A DNA stretch of 64,000 nt from NCBI RefSeq assembly GCF_014647655.1, contig NZ_BMPP01000003.1, forward strand, positions 253,411 to 317,410, in the 5' to 3' direction. The translations under genes were made by a program, and so were the position numbers. The stretch comes from Deinococcus malanensis (GTDB lineage Bacteria > Deinococcota > Deinococci > Deinococcales > Deinococcaceae). The notes beneath the pieces are model-generated. The model was not told the origin of the DNA. It saw only the letters and a program-made list of their open reading frames with translations, and did no database searches. Positions 52,998 through 63,107 of the stretch are shown in pieces. Within the stretch, counting starts at the first letter, position 1; every line of letters starts with the position of its first letter.

Positions 52998-53498
52998 ATG
53001 CCATTCTTGGGTATGCCCAGCACTTTGGTCATCGTGCCCTGCGGACAAAAAAAGGTCTGGTCGAAACATCCTCACATCGGAGCAGTGCGAGCAGACGAGG
53101 CCTATACGGGAACACCGTTTATCGTCAACCGGGAGTACGCTCGCCGCATCGGGGACGAGTGGGTCGTGCTGAGCGCCAAATATGGGTTCATTGCCCCTGC
53201 GTTCCTGATTCCGGAACCGTACGAGGTGACCTTCAACAAGCGGCGAACAGGTCCTATCGCCGTTGAGGTCCTGCGCCAGCAAGTGGTGGCCCAGGACCTC
53301 CTACGCTTTGACAGGGTGATCGGGCTGGGCGGCATTGAGTATCGCAAGGTGATTGAACTGGCCTTCTTAGACAGTGCAGTGGAACTGGAATTCCCGTTTG
53401 CCGGGCGCCCGCTCGGCTACGCCCTCCAGGCGACCAAGCAGGCGCTCCCGGAAAGCGCGAACCACCATGCGGTCGTTTCCGGGCAACTCAGAGGATGA
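52998..53498 (+). CDS. DUF6884-domain protein
   Basis: A 166-residue protein from ATG 52998 (ATG 53013 is an alternative). The DUF6884-type signature is clear: TLVIVPCGQKKVWSKHPHIG, ADEAYTGTPFIVNREYARRI, EWVVLSAKYGFIAPAFLIPE and PYEVTFNKRRTG. The Cys-Gly-x-x-Lys and Ser-Ala-Lys-Tyr-Gly motifs resemble those of nucleoside-binding or DNA-modification-linked proteins. Such genes often occur in mobile regions, but the activity is not established. Confidence 0.75.
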   Translation: MPFLGMPSTLVIVPCGQKKVWSKHPHIGAVRADEAYTGTPFIVNREYARRIGDEWVVLSAKYGFIAPAFLIPEPYEVTFNKRRTGPIAVEVLRQQVVAQDLLRFDRVIGLGGIEYRKVIELAFLDSAVELEFPFAGRPLGYALQATKQALPESANHHAVVSGQLRG

Positions 53499-53552
53499 TG
53501 CGCCCCAATCACATCCGCATTCCCGCAGGTGCTTGGACCGCTGGCCGAGCCA

Positions 53553-53684
53553 TCAGCGGTTCTTCCGGAGGGCTTCCACCTGTATAGCAGCCCTCAAAGC
53601 TTCCAGCCTGGTGGTGGCTTCGAGCACCTGCCGCCGAACCTCCTCCGTACGGACGACGAGTTCCCGGGCGAACTGCTCCGGCAT
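53553..53684 (-). CDS. Possible small protein or gene remnant
   Basis: A 43-codon frame beginning MPEQFARELVVRTEEVRRQV and ending EALRAAIQVEALRKNR. It has a natural amphipathic-helix composition and GGGG before the ATG. It may be the end of a decayed gene, since nothing sensible precedes it. Confidence 0.3.
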   Translation of the reverse strand: MPEQFARELVVRTEEVRRQVLEATTRLEALRAAIQVEALRKNR

Positions 53685-53993
53685 TCCCCGGCAGATGGTG
53701 GAGGCCGTACGTCTGCAGATCCGGTCCCTCGGGGTTTGTCCGGGACGGCCACTTTCGAACAAGAGTCCAAATGCCGTCGGTCCCAGGGTCCGGGGGTAGC
53801 GTCCTGCTCTCCCATGGACGCGGAACAATGTCCTGCAGAAAGTTCAGACGCAGCGTCGCAACCTCCTGCCCCGGCAGGCCTCTCTTCGGACGAAATTCAG
53901 GCGAACTGTCCGAGTCTCGGCCAGCAGCTCCCCGGCATCTGCACGCTCGGCAGAGTGCTGAAACCATGCGGCCACCCGCCTGATGTCTGGGGT

Positions 53994-55181
53994 TCAGGCA
54001 GGTGGCCGGGTCAGCCTGCGCGCCGCCGCTACAAAGAGCTGCATGCCGTGGTCCAGCGCCCGCTCGTCGATGGTGAAGCGGGGATGGTGGTGCGGCGCGA
54101 TGATGCCCTCCTCGGCGTTGCCTGCCCCAATAAGGACGAAGGTGCCGGGAGCTTTCGTCAGGTAGGCGCTGAAGTCCTCGCCGCCCATGTTGGGCTTGCC
54201 CTCGTGCAGGGTGACCTGGGAACCGAGCGTGTCACGCACCACCTCCCGCAGAATGTCCGTCGTGCCGGGATCGTTGTGCAGGGCCCGGTAGCCGTGCACG
54301 TAGTTGAAGGTGTAGGTCGCGCCGTAGCCGTCCGTGATGCCCTTCACCAGCATCTCCATGCGCTGAGGCATCTGTTCACGGAGTTGGGGGTCGAAGGTTC
54401 TGACCGTGCCGCTTAGCGTGACGGTATCGGGAATGATGTTGTCCGCCGTGCCACCGTGAATCTGTGCCACGGTGAGCACGCCGGGTTCAAGGGGGTCCCG
54501 CTGGCGCGAGATGATGGTCTGGAAAGCCAGGATCACCTGCGCGGCAATCACCACGGGATCCACCGTCTCATGCGGACTCGCGCCGTGTCCGCCCTTGCCC
54601 TGCAGGGTCAGTTCGAAGCGGTCCGACGCCGCGAGGAGCGGCCCGTCACGCAGCACGATGGTCCCGGTCGGAATGGGACTCAGCAGGTGGGTGCCGACCA
54701 CCACGTCTACGCCGTCCATGACGCCCGCGTCCACGACCTGCTGCGCGCCGCCAGGAAAGAGTTCTTCGGCGTGCTGGAAGATGAAGCGGACCTCGCCGTG
54801 CAGGTGCTCCTGGTCTGCCGAGAGCGCCTGCGCGGCGCCGAGCAGCATGGCCGTGTGACCGTCGTGCCCGCAGGCATGCATCACGCCGGGACTTTGCGAG
54901 GCGAATTCGAAGGTGTTCTCCTCGTGGATGGGCAGGGCGTCCATGTCGGCGCGCAGCAGCACGGTGCGGCCTGGCCCGGCTTTGCCCAGGAGCACCGCCA
55001 GAACGCTGGTTGCCGTGGGACGGGTGACGGTCAGGTTCGGCATCTCCCGCAGCCGCGCCTCCACAAACGCGGCTGTCCGGTGCTCCTGAAAGGCCAGTTC
55101 AGGATGCTGGTGCAGGTGACGGCGCCAGGCAATCACCTGTTCGCGCCGGGCGGCCCGCTCCGCGGAGAGGGTCCCGGTCAT
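53994..55181 (-). CDS. M20-family amidohydrolase (hippurate/N-acyl-amino-acid hydrolase type)
   Basis: A 395-residue cytoplasmic metallohydrolase. It opens with WRRHLHQHPELAFQEHRTAA, then RTVLLRADMDALPIHEENTF, the metal-binding MHACGHDGHTAMLLGAAQAL, RFIFQHAEELFPGGAQQVVD with the catalytic Glu pair, the dimerisation insert with GKGGHGASPHETVDPVV, and late GKPNMGGEDFSAYL with the final metal ligand. It removes acyl groups from amino acids or peptides. The gene follows the ABC binding-protein gene with seven bases between, so imported peptides or acyl-amino acids may be the substrates. Confidence 0.93.
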   Translation of the reverse strand: MTGTLSAERAARREQVIAWRRHLHQHPELAFQEHRTAAFVEARLREMPNLTVTRPTATSVLAVLLGKAGPGRTVLLRADMDALPIHEENTFEFASQSPGVMHACGHDGHTAMLLGAAQALSADQEHLHGEVRFIFQHAEELFPGGAQQVVDAGVMDGVDVVVGTHLLSPIPTGTIVLRDGPLLAASDRFELTLQGKGGHGASPHETVDPVVIAAQVILAFQTIISRQRDPLEPGVLTVAQIHGGTADNIIPDTVTLSGTVRTFDPQLREQMPQRMEMLVKGITDGYGATYTFNYVHGYRALHNDPGTTDILREVVRDTLGSQVTLHEGKPNMGGEDFSAYLTKAPGTFVLIGAGNAEEGIIAPHHHPRFTIDERALDHGMQLFVAAARRLTRPPA

Positions 55182-55188
55182 GCGCGCC

Positions 55189-56775
<1,587 letters not shown>

Positions 56776-57166
56776 AGCGGTCTCCGGAATGCTGGGGAAT
56801 CACGGTGTGACGTGTCGACGGCGCGCATGGAGAGAATGACGTCCCGGTCGGCAGGACCCGCCGGGGATCAGGAATACCTGCGTTCACCTGCGTTGTGATC
56901 GCATCACGCAGGTCGACGAGATATCTGATGGAAGCTTCTCAAGGAGTATAACTCACTGCATATTTGAATGGCTGGGTCGGGGCTGAATGGTGCTGCTGGA
57001 TCATGGGGCCGGTCAGGCGATCTGGAATGGAGCAAGTCGTTGGCGCCGAGGGCCTACCCGGCCCGGAAGTGTTCCACTTCGCGCTTTTACGGAACTCAGG
57101 TACGGCAGGCGCGTAACGGCTCCCCGCTCTAAAGAGCGGGGACCACACTGGTGCGGCACCCTTCCT
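56776..57166. other. Intergenic region with a compact hairpin
   Basis: 390 bases. TCCCCGCTCT (57121-57130) and AGAGCGGGGA (57133-57142) form a perfect 10-bp stem with a two-base loop, 25 bases after the stop of the downstream minus-strand gene. It may terminate that gene or be one of the short palindromes scattered in Deinococcus genomes. No gene is supported. Confidence 0.5.
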
Positions 57167-58183
57167 TCAGCCCTCGAGCCAGGCGCGTACGGTTCTGGTC
57201 AGGAAGGTCAGTTCCTCCGGCAGACCCGCCGGGCTCCCGGCCCGGTGACCCCAGAGGCTCGGGATCGGCCGCAACTCCCCGGCGCGCAGATGAGGCAACT
57301 CCGCGGCATTGTCGGCCACCCGGAAATACAGGTCGGTCTCGCTGGGCATCAGGAGCACCCGCGCCTGGATGGCCGCCAGCGCCCGGCTGAGGTCCCCGCC
57401 GTACAGGTCGTTGACACTGATGTCGCCGTGCACCCAGCTCAAGGCCTGGGCATACAGGTTGGCCGCCCGACACGCAGCGAATCCTCCCTCCCAGCCCGAG
57501 CGCAGGTACGTTTCCAGATCAGGAAAGCCCAGGGCGGTACGGAACAATTCCGCGCGGTAGAAGTCCTGGCTTAATCCCCACCCGGCATAGATGTGCGCGA
57601 ACGCCCGCAAGGCTGCCTTGGGCTCGGCAGCAAAGCGTCCGCCGCCGAGGTGCTCCGGCGCGGCCTCCAGCGTCCTGAGCAGCCCGGAGAGGAACACGCG
57701 GTTGTGCAGGGCCGTGCGCGCACTGCCGCAGACCACGATGGCGCGCTCCACCCGCTCAGGGAACAGCGCCGCCCAGTGGTACGCCTGCATTGCCCCCATC
57801 GAGAAACCATAGACCGCGGCGACCCGCTCGATTTCGAAGACTTCGTGGAGCAGCCGGGATTGCGCGAGCACGTTATCCCTCAGTGTGACGAGTTCAGGGT
57901 AACCGGGAGTTTCAGCCGCACCCGACGACAGCCCGTTGGAGAACATGTCGGGAATAACGATGAACCACCGCTCCGGGTCCAGCACGCCGTCCGGGCCGAT
58001 CAACCAGTTCTGGCCGGCATGGGTGGCGGTGTAGCTGCAGGGGTAGACGATGACGTTGTCCCGGGCGGCGTTCAGGGTGCCGTGGGTCTGCCAGGCCAGC
58101 CGGGCCTGCGGGATAAGGCCGCCGCGCTCGACCGGGAGGTCACCCAGTTCGAACACGCCCTCCTGGACGGGCCAGGAGGTCAT
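57167..58183 (-). CDS. MetX-like alpha/beta hydrolase or acyltransferase
   Basis: A 338-residue protein of the homoserine O-acetyltransferase-like hydrolase group. Typical segments are ARLAWQTHGTLNAARDNVIV, DPERWFIVIPDMFSNGLSSG, the nucleophile elbow VYGFSMGAMQAYHWAALFPE (Ser), then VLLMPSETDLYFRVADNAAE (Asp) and PIPSLWGHRAGSPAG (His). True MetX proteins have the longer oxyanion motif and AQWRSP-like segments that I do not see, so the reaction is uncertain. It stands alone. Confidence 0.85.
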   Translation of the reverse strand: MTSWPVQEGVFELGDLPVERGGLIPQARLAWQTHGTLNAARDNVIVYPCSYTATHAGQNWLIGPDGVLDPERWFIVIPDMFSNGLSSGAAETPGYPELVTLRDNVLAQSRLLHEVFEIERVAAVYGFSMGAMQAYHWAALFPERVERAIVVCGSARTALHNRVFLSGLLRTLEAAPEHLGGGRFAAEPKAALRAFAHIYAGWGLSQDFYRAELFRTALGFPDLETYLRSGWEGGFAACRAANLYAQALSWVHGDISVNDLYGGDLSRALAAIQARVLLMPSETDLYFRVADNAAELPHLRAGELRPIPSLWGHRAGSPAGLPEELTFLTRTVRAWLEG

Positions 58184-58200
58184 GCTGCGCTCGCAGTGGT

Positions 58201-58419
58201 CGACGGGAAGGGACGCTGATCCTGGTTGGCCCGTGGCATGACATCACCTTACGCCGCGGATGGCTTCTTTGTGCGTGCGCGGCCTGCCTGGTGTATCGCG
58301 GGGCGGACTTGGAAGCCCAGGCAATCGACTTTCTGCCTGAGCTGCTCGTGCGCATGAGCAAACTCAACCTAGACCTGTTCAGGCCACGCTATCTACGCAG
58401 TCAGGACCACCCAGCCTAA
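58201..58419 (+). other. Possible gene fragment upstream of the small ORF
   Basis: An open frame reads TLILVGPWHDITLRRG, ACLVYRGADLEAQAIDFLPE and LLVRMSKLNLDLFRPRYL, then stops at 58417-58419. The composition is protein-like but there is no clear start before ATG 58354. The stop codon abuts the ribosome site of the next small gene (TAAGGAGG). It may be a decayed gene. Confidence 0.3.
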
Positions 58420-58429
58420 GGAGGCAACT

Positions 58430-58570
58430 GTGACACTTCATGCAAGCTGGACAGCCGTAAAAACCGAAGTGGCCCATCACATTCCAGAAGCTGTCGCATT
58501 ACTGCGGCCGGGGTGTGAGCCACCGAACCTGATTCAGGCTGAGGCCTTGATCGGTCAGCTGCTTCCGTAA
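58430..58570 (+). CDS. Small 46-residue hypothetical protein
   Basis: GTG 58430 lies behind a perfect AAGGAGG at 58418-58424. The product begins MTLHASWTAVKTEVAHHIPE, then AVALLRPGCEPPNLIQAEAL, and ends IGQLLP. It is soluble and has one Cys. No family is recognised. The strong ribosome site directly after an upstream stop suggests it belongs to a short operon. Confidence 0.5.
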   Translation: MTLHASWTAVKTEVAHHIPEAVALLRPGCEPPNLIQAEALIGQLLP

Positions 58571-58730
58571 GACCTCACTGCGGCTTTGTGTCGGCCTGGT
58601 CCTCCTTGCTCATAACTTAGGCGCCTTTAATCGGCTGACAACAATGAACTCAAAGATATTCATTAAACGGGTCCTCAGCATTAACCCACTTGAATCTCAA
58701 AATTGTAAGCGGCAAGTAAGAAGTCTTCCC

Positions 58731-58736
58731 TATACT
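58731..58736 (+). promoter_or_regulatory. -10 box (TATACT) of riboswitch B transcript
   Basis: TATACT in an AT-rich stretch, placing transcription start near 58743, about 12 bases before the P1 stem of the riboswitch. I see no good -35 box. Confidence 0.5.
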
Positions 58737-58754
58737 CCAGGTACTTCGATCAGA

Positions 58755-58842
58755 GAAAAGCCTCTGACGGAGAGACGCGAAGAACCCCGCCCTGTAATCG
58801 GGCACCTGGGACGGGGGGAGCAAGTGGTGCGACCGGCTTTTC
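58755..58842 (+). ncRNA. c-di-GMP-II-type riboswitch B
   Basis: All elements of the c-di-GMP-II pseudoknot aptamer are present. P1 is a perfect 8-bp stem: GAAAAGCC 58755-58762 with GGCTTTTC 58835-58842. The junction reads CGGAGAGACGCGAAGAA. P2 is CCCCGCCC with GGGACGGGG. Its loop contains TGTAATCGGGCACCT, then GGAGCAAGTGGTGCGACCGG follows, as in the Clostridium aptamer. GCACC in the loop pairs with GGTGC to form the pseudoknot. A hairpin CCTCT/AGAGG at 58851-58867 follows; its left arm could instead pair with the ribosome site AGAGG at 58900-58904, so control may be translational. The first gene downstream starts at 58912. Confidence 0.88.
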
Positions 58843-58911
58843 GTCCGTTCCCTCTATCAGACAGAGGAGAACTCTTCACACTCACAACGGGTGTCTAAAA
58901 GAGGTATCTAC

Positions 58912-59496
58912 ATGCGTAAACTTAATGCTTTTGCTGCAGCTTTCGTCCTTGGCGCGTTTGGATTTGCCGGTGCACAAACCACAACTGGCACTGCGAGCGG
59001 CGACACGACGAGCACGGCGGACGGCACGCTGACTGTTACGAACTCCGGTGTCGATACGCTGACCGTGAGCGGCGGCTTCGTCGGTGCGAACCTGAACTTC
59101 GCCAACACCGCTAGTCCTGCAGGTGCACTTACCACAGTCTACGCTTACAGCAACACCTTCGTTGACGCCGGCAGCGCGTCCCTCACCTACTCGACGCAGA
59201 AGGAAAGCGTCGCCGGTCCGCGGCAGATCGTGGTCAGCTGGGCTTTCGACAGCGGGAGAACGGCGATGCCCGCCAATGTCGCCCTGAAGCTCACCCCAAG
59301 CAATGTCAATGCAGGCACCGGGACCACCCTAACGTTCGACAGCACCACCACCAAATTCAGCAACGTTGCCCTGATCAGTGGCATTGCAAAGTACACGAAC
59401 AGCGCCACCGCCACGGTCGGCTACTCCGTTCAGGCGACGAGTGGCTTCGACAGCTTCGGTGGAACCCTCACCTACACCATCGGCACCGGCTTCTAA
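58912..59496 (+). CDS. Secreted beta-rich protein, candidate fibre subunit
   Basis: A 194-residue protein. ATG 58912 follows GAGG at 58901-58904. The signal peptide is MRKLNAFAAAFVLGAFGFAG. The mature part is rich in Thr, Ser, Gly and Ala and has alternating beta strands (DGTLTVTNSGVDTLTVSGGF, NVALKLTPSNVNAGTGTTLT, SATATVGYSVQATSGFDSFG) ending FGGTLTYTIGTGF. It has no Cys, unlike classical type-1 pilins. Being first in the cluster, under riboswitch B and followed by a stable hairpin, it is probably the most abundant product, consistent with a structural subunit. No family is recognised. Confidence 0.7.
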   Translation: MRKLNAFAAAFVLGAFGFAGAQTTTGTASGDTTSTADGTLTVTNSGVDTLTVSGGFVGANLNFANTASPAGALTTVYAYSNTFVDAGSASLTYSTQKESVAGPRQIVVSWAFDSGRTAMPANVALKLTPSNVNAGTGTTLTFDSTTTKFSNVALISGIAKYTNSATATVGYSVQATSGFDSFGGTLTYTIGTGF

Positions 59497-59540
59497 CCGC
59501 CGCCGAACAACGTGCCCCTCGCCTGAACCCACGGCGAGCT

Positions 59541-59574
59541 CAAGCGACAGAAGAGCAGGCTCTTCTGTCGCTTG
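59541..59574 (+). terminator. Strong intercistronic hairpin after the subunit gene
   Basis: CAAGCGACAGAAGAGC (59541-59556) pairs perfectly with 59559-59574. It lies between the first and second genes of the cluster, directly before the ribosome site AAAAGG. There is no U tract. It may stabilise the upstream message or attenuate read-through, giving more subunit than assembly proteins. Confidence 0.6.
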
Positions 59575-59586
59575 AAAAGGATCTCT

Positions 59587-60381
59587 ATGCACACAACCCG
59601 TTCTCACTTCGTTGCTCTCGCACTGCTCACGGTCGTCGGCGTAGGCCAGGCTCAAGTGCAGGTTGCCAGCGCCCCAGTCACGCAATACGACGTCAAACCC
59701 GGTCGGAACGTCATCGAAGGCATTCTGACTCTCACCAATCCCGGCAGCAAGGATGAGCAAGCGCACCTCGTCCTGAGCGACGTAAAATCCGATCCGCAAG
59801 CTGGAGCGGTTTACCTGAAGCCGGGCACGCTGAACAGGAGCAACACCTCCTGGCTCGAATTACCCAGCAGCGTCGTCACCGTTCCGGCTCATGGAAAACT
59901 GAACGTCCCGTACCGCATCAATATTCCTGCGAACGCTGCAGCGGGAACCCACTGGGGCGTAATCCTCGTTCAGGGAGGCACCGTCGAAAAGACCGCAGCC
60001 AGTGCGGGCAAAAGCTCAATCACTATTCGCGAGATGACGCAGTATGCCGTTCAGGTTTTCGTGAACCTCCCCGGAGGACAGGCGAAGCTCAAGTTCCAAA
60101 ATCCCAACCTTTCCAAAACCTCGGAAGGGCTGAAGCTCGATGTGGAACTCGGCAATCAAGGCGAACGGCTCGCGCTGCCCAACACCCGCGTGGAAGTCTA
60201 CGACAGCAATGGCACCGTGGTCCTGAAACTCAACGGTCGTCAACGCCGCGTGCTCCCAGGCATGAGCGTTCTGGAAACACACGCCATCAACGGGCTGAAG
60301 CCAGGTAAGTACCAGGTGCTCATCCTTGCCGACGACGAAAGCGGCGTGGTCGGTGCGCGGTACAACGTAACTGTGGAATGA
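59587..60381 (+). CDS. Periplasmic chaperone-like protein of the fibre cluster
   Basis: A 264-residue protein. ATG 59587 follows AAGG; an in-frame TTG at 59572 lies inside the hairpin and is less likely. The signal peptide is MHTTRSHFVALALLTVVGVG. Two immunoglobulin-like domains are suggested. The first (about 20-145) has KPGRNVIEGILTLTNPGSKD, SSVVTVPAHGKLNVPYRINI and AAGTHWGVILVQ, similar in style to pilus chaperones and DUF916 proteins. The second (about 155-262) has LDVELGNQGERLALPNTRVE and a final YNVTVE. Classical PapD Arg/Lys residues could not be assigned. The next gene starts one base after the stop. Confidence 0.65.
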   Translation: MHTTRSHFVALALLTVVGVGQAQVQVASAPVTQYDVKPGRNVIEGILTLTNPGSKDEQAHLVLSDVKSDPQAGAVYLKPGTLNRSNTSWLELPSSVVTVPAHGKLNVPYRINIPANAAAGTHWGVILVQGGTVEKTAASAGKSSITIREMTQYAVQVFVNLPGGQAKLKFQNPNLSKTSEGLKLDVELGNQGERLALPNTRVEVYDSNGTVVLKLNGRQRRVLPGMSVLETHAINGLKPGKYQVLILADDESGVVGARYNVTVE

Positions 60382-60382
60382 T

Positions 60383-63055
60383 ATGCGCCGGGCTACGCTG
60401 GTGGTCTTGGGCATGCTGCTATCAGGTGCAAGTGCCTTACCGATACATGTCTCAGCAGTACCGGTCGCCCTGCAGGGTGGCACGCCCGTTACCTTCCCTG
60501 TAACAGTCAAAAATCCCGGCACGGTTGACGTCACGGAATCCTTGAATTTGGAACTTCCAGCAGGCTGGGTTTTGCTTGTGGGGGATCTGTCGTTCAGGGT
60601 TCCTGCTGGTAGTTCACACACTGAACTGCTGACACTGGTACCTCCAGCATCGCTTCCAGCAGGACATATTGAACTGCCCCTTCAGACGAGTGATTCATCG
60701 GCAGTAATGCGATTCAATGTGCCGACTGATCAGCGTGTACGTGTTGTAGCGGTCGATCCTCCTTCATTCAATGCGAGCGACAGTTACACCGTGAAGTGGC
60801 AGGTCAGCAATACCGGCAATTCACATACCACGGTCCATCTGGACGTTTCTACAATTAGAGGAGCAAAAGTCGCGACTGATATTAAATCGTTCACTTTTGC
60901 TCCTGGCGAAACTCGGGATGTCATTGTTCATGTCGATACAAGCTCTATACAAGTATCGGGCGCGGTTGAACTCAGATTTAGTGCTCGTCTCGATAATGGA
61001 AAGAAAGTTTCCGCAGTGGCGCACACAGATGTGATTGCGCCTCAAAATGCTTTGCCACTCTCGGCTCGTTATCAGGTTTTTCCCGTAACACTTGAGGTTG
61101 GAACTGCCGCGAGCAGCGCTGGCGCCCTAAAAAGCACGTTCAGTCTGTCGGGCAAAGGAAAATTCCGACAGGAAGACCCTGGAACGTACGGATTTTCCGT
61201 GACTCAGGACGCGTTTACCCTGACGTATCAGCGCAAAGAGTACGACTGGTCAGTGGGGCGTATCCCAGTGGTTCTTTCCCCTTTGCTGCCGGTCCTGACC
61301 ACGAATGGTGCCGCAGCCAGAATGCAGCCTTCGAATTATGGTGTGCGCGCGTTCGCCGGTGAGACCACAGACGGCCGGTTCACGGCAGGAGCGGCTCTTG
61401 ACTACAAGGCCGGGGCAGCCACAGCACAGGTCGGACTGCAGGGAATTGGTGGCCAAACCTTTGCTACTGCTGAGGGAACGTTCAGCACACCGCAAGCCAA
61501 GGTGGGTGGGGCGTTCGCCATCAACCTTGGCACCCATCAGTTCTCGACAAGATTCCAGGCCGACTATAAGGAGAGCTGGGGCAGTCTGAACGCGACATAT
61601 GCACGTACATCTGCAGGTTGGTCTGGACAGGGAAAAGGAAGTCAGAGCCTGCAGACGAAACTGGCACTTCAGCCTTCAAAGGATCTGACATTCGGGGCGT
61701 TCGCCAACGTGGTGGGCGTATCCGAGTTGCAGACGACCTTTGGCGTCAGCATGAGCGCCCGCACACCGCTGGGTGCATTCGGCGCACATTACACGCTGAC
61801 TCCCACCTCCCACCTTTTGCAGGGCACCTTCAGCCAGCCCTTTCTGGGCGGAACGCTTGACCACAACGCGTCCATGACATACCTGCGCGGCATGGATGAT
61901 GCTTTGTTCCAGTATTCGGCCACGGCCAAGCTGAAGCATCCAAAAGGCACGGTGGACCCGACACTGAGTGTGAACTTCGACACTCGCACGCAACGGCCAA
62001 TCGTGTCAGCGGGCGTGAAGGGGACTGCTACAGTCTTACCTGACCTGTCACTGAATTACGCGGTGCACATCGCTGACCTTGTGCAGGGAAAGCTGAGCGC
62101 AACCGTGGGTGGCAAATACAAACTGAACCCTGAGACTGAACTGACCGCGCAGCTTGGCAGCACGGATTTCGGTCTCGGAAAGGTTAGCGCTACCGTGGGA
62201 GCCAAGCACAACTTCAGCGGTTCGACCCAAGTGGCCGTGCAGTTGGGCAGCAGTGACCTGGGACGTAGGCAGATGCAGGCTTCCCTGGATATCAAGCACA
62301 AGTTGAACGACACCACGCAACTCACCATGGGTGCCACCACAAGCCATACGAACGGGAACTGGCAGGTCGGGGCGCGCCTGGCTGCTCGGGTCACCTTCGA
62401 CGTGCCCATGCACGAACGGCTTGACATCGCGCAACTGTCCGGTCGAATCGCCGATGACGAAGGGCGCGGCGTACCCAACGTGATTCTCCGTGCGGGTTCC
62501 ACCGCCACCGTGACTGATGCCAACGGACGCTACGCCTTCCTGGCCTTGACACCTGGCATAACGACCGTTTCTGCACTTGTTGGTGACAGCAGTGAAGAAT
62601 TGCTGTTCAACCCTGAATTGCCTGTCACTCTCACGCTTGCAAGCAAAGAGAAACGTGTTCTTAATATCCAGGTAAAACGAGCCGCACGCGTGAGAGGCCA
62701 GCTGGCACTGAATCTGCCGCCGAACAACACGCTCCAGGCAGGCGGGCTGATGCCCGAAGTCCCCGATGTCACCTCCCTAAGTCTGGTGCTCACAGATTCT
62801 GCTGGCAAATCAGCGCGCATCAACCCGACCAGCACCGGCACTTTTCGCTTCCCCCGCCTATCCCCTGGAAGGTACACCCTCTCGCTGGCGCCTGAGACTG
62901 CTGCCCGTCTGGCGAGGCATGAAGTGGTGTTGCCTGGTCCGGTCGAGTTGGGCTCAGGTGAAGAGGGAGATTTGAATGTCACAATAACGTTGCGTCCTCG
63001 TGAGATCCACTTCGAGGAAGCAGAAGACCTTACGCCCGTCGAAAATGCGCCGTAA
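60383..63055 (+). CDS. Large usher-like outer-membrane protein
   Basis: An 890-residue protein with a signal peptide (MRRATLVVLGMLLSGASALP). Residues about 20-235 hold two CARDB/NEW-type immunoglobulin domains (PVTVKNPGTVDVTESLNLEL, VKWQVSNTGNSHTTVHLDVS). Residues about 240-690 are alternating amphipathic strands typical of a large beta barrel, e.g. GAFGAHYTLTPTSHLLQGTF and QFSTRFQADYKESWGSLNAT. A carboxypeptidase-regulatory-like domain follows (about 690-770, LSGRIADDEGRGVPNVILRA), then a second one to the end (LSPGRYTLSLAPETAARL). The order of periplasmic, barrel and plug-like domains resembles an usher, but there is no direct PapC match. It is coupled to the chaperone-like gene. Confidence 0.7.
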   Translation: MRRATLVVLGMLLSGASALPIHVSAVPVALQGGTPVTFPVTVKNPGTVDVTESLNLELPAGWVLLVGDLSFRVPAGSSHTELLTLVPPASLPAGHIELPLQTSDSSAVMRFNVPTDQRVRVVAVDPPSFNASDSYTVKWQVSNTGNSHTTVHLDVSTIRGAKVATDIKSFTFAPGETRDVIVHVDTSSIQVSGAVELRFSARLDNGKKVSAVAHTDVIAPQNALPLSARYQVFPVTLEVGTAASSAGALKSTFSLSGKGKFRQEDPGTYGFSVTQDAFTLTYQRKEYDWSVGRIPVVLSPLLPVLTTNGAAARMQPSNYGVRAFAGETTDGRFTAGAALDYKAGAATAQVGLQGIGGQTFATAEGTFSTPQAKVGGAFAINLGTHQFSTRFQADYKESWGSLNATYARTSAGWSGQGKGSQSLQTKLALQPSKDLTFGAFANVVGVSELQTTFGVSMSARTPLGAFGAHYTLTPTSHLLQGTFSQPFLGGTLDHNASMTYLRGMDDALFQYSATAKLKHPKGTVDPTLSVNFDTRTQRPIVSAGVKGTATVLPDLSLNYAVHIADLVQGKLSATVGGKYKLNPETELTAQLGSTDFGLGKVSATVGAKHNFSGSTQVAVQLGSSDLGRRQMQASLDIKHKLNDTTQLTMGATTSHTNGNWQVGARLAARVTFDVPMHERLDIAQLSGRIADDEGRGVPNVILRAGSTATVTDANGRYAFLALTPGITTVSALVGDSSEELLFNPELPVTLTLASKEKRVLNIQVKRAARVRGQLALNLPPNNTLQAGGLMPEVPDVTSLSLVLTDSAGKSARINPTSTGTFRFPRLSPGRYTLSLAPETAARLARHEVVLPGPVELGSGEEGDLNVTITLRPREIHFEEAEDLTPVENAP
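62086..62350 (+). repeat. Imperfect 30-residue repeats in the barrel of the usher-like protein
   Basis: Three consecutive units: GKLSATVGGKYKLNPETELT..., GKVSATVGAKHNFSGSTQVA... and RQMQASLDIKHKLNDTTQLT.... Each looks like one beta hairpin, and the first two end in LGS-x-D-x-G. Confidence 0.65.
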
Positions 63056-63107
63056 ACTGGCAGCGGAGCGTCCAAGAATGGAAAACCCGCCTACGGGAGA
63101 GTGACTT

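Noticed and set aside
58755..58842. Considered c-di-GMP-I (GEMM), ydaO, glycine and guanidine riboswitch classes for the two RNA elements
   Set aside because: None of their conserved cores is present; the GGGCAC loop with GUGGUGCGACCG pseudoknot partner fits only c-di-GMP-II.
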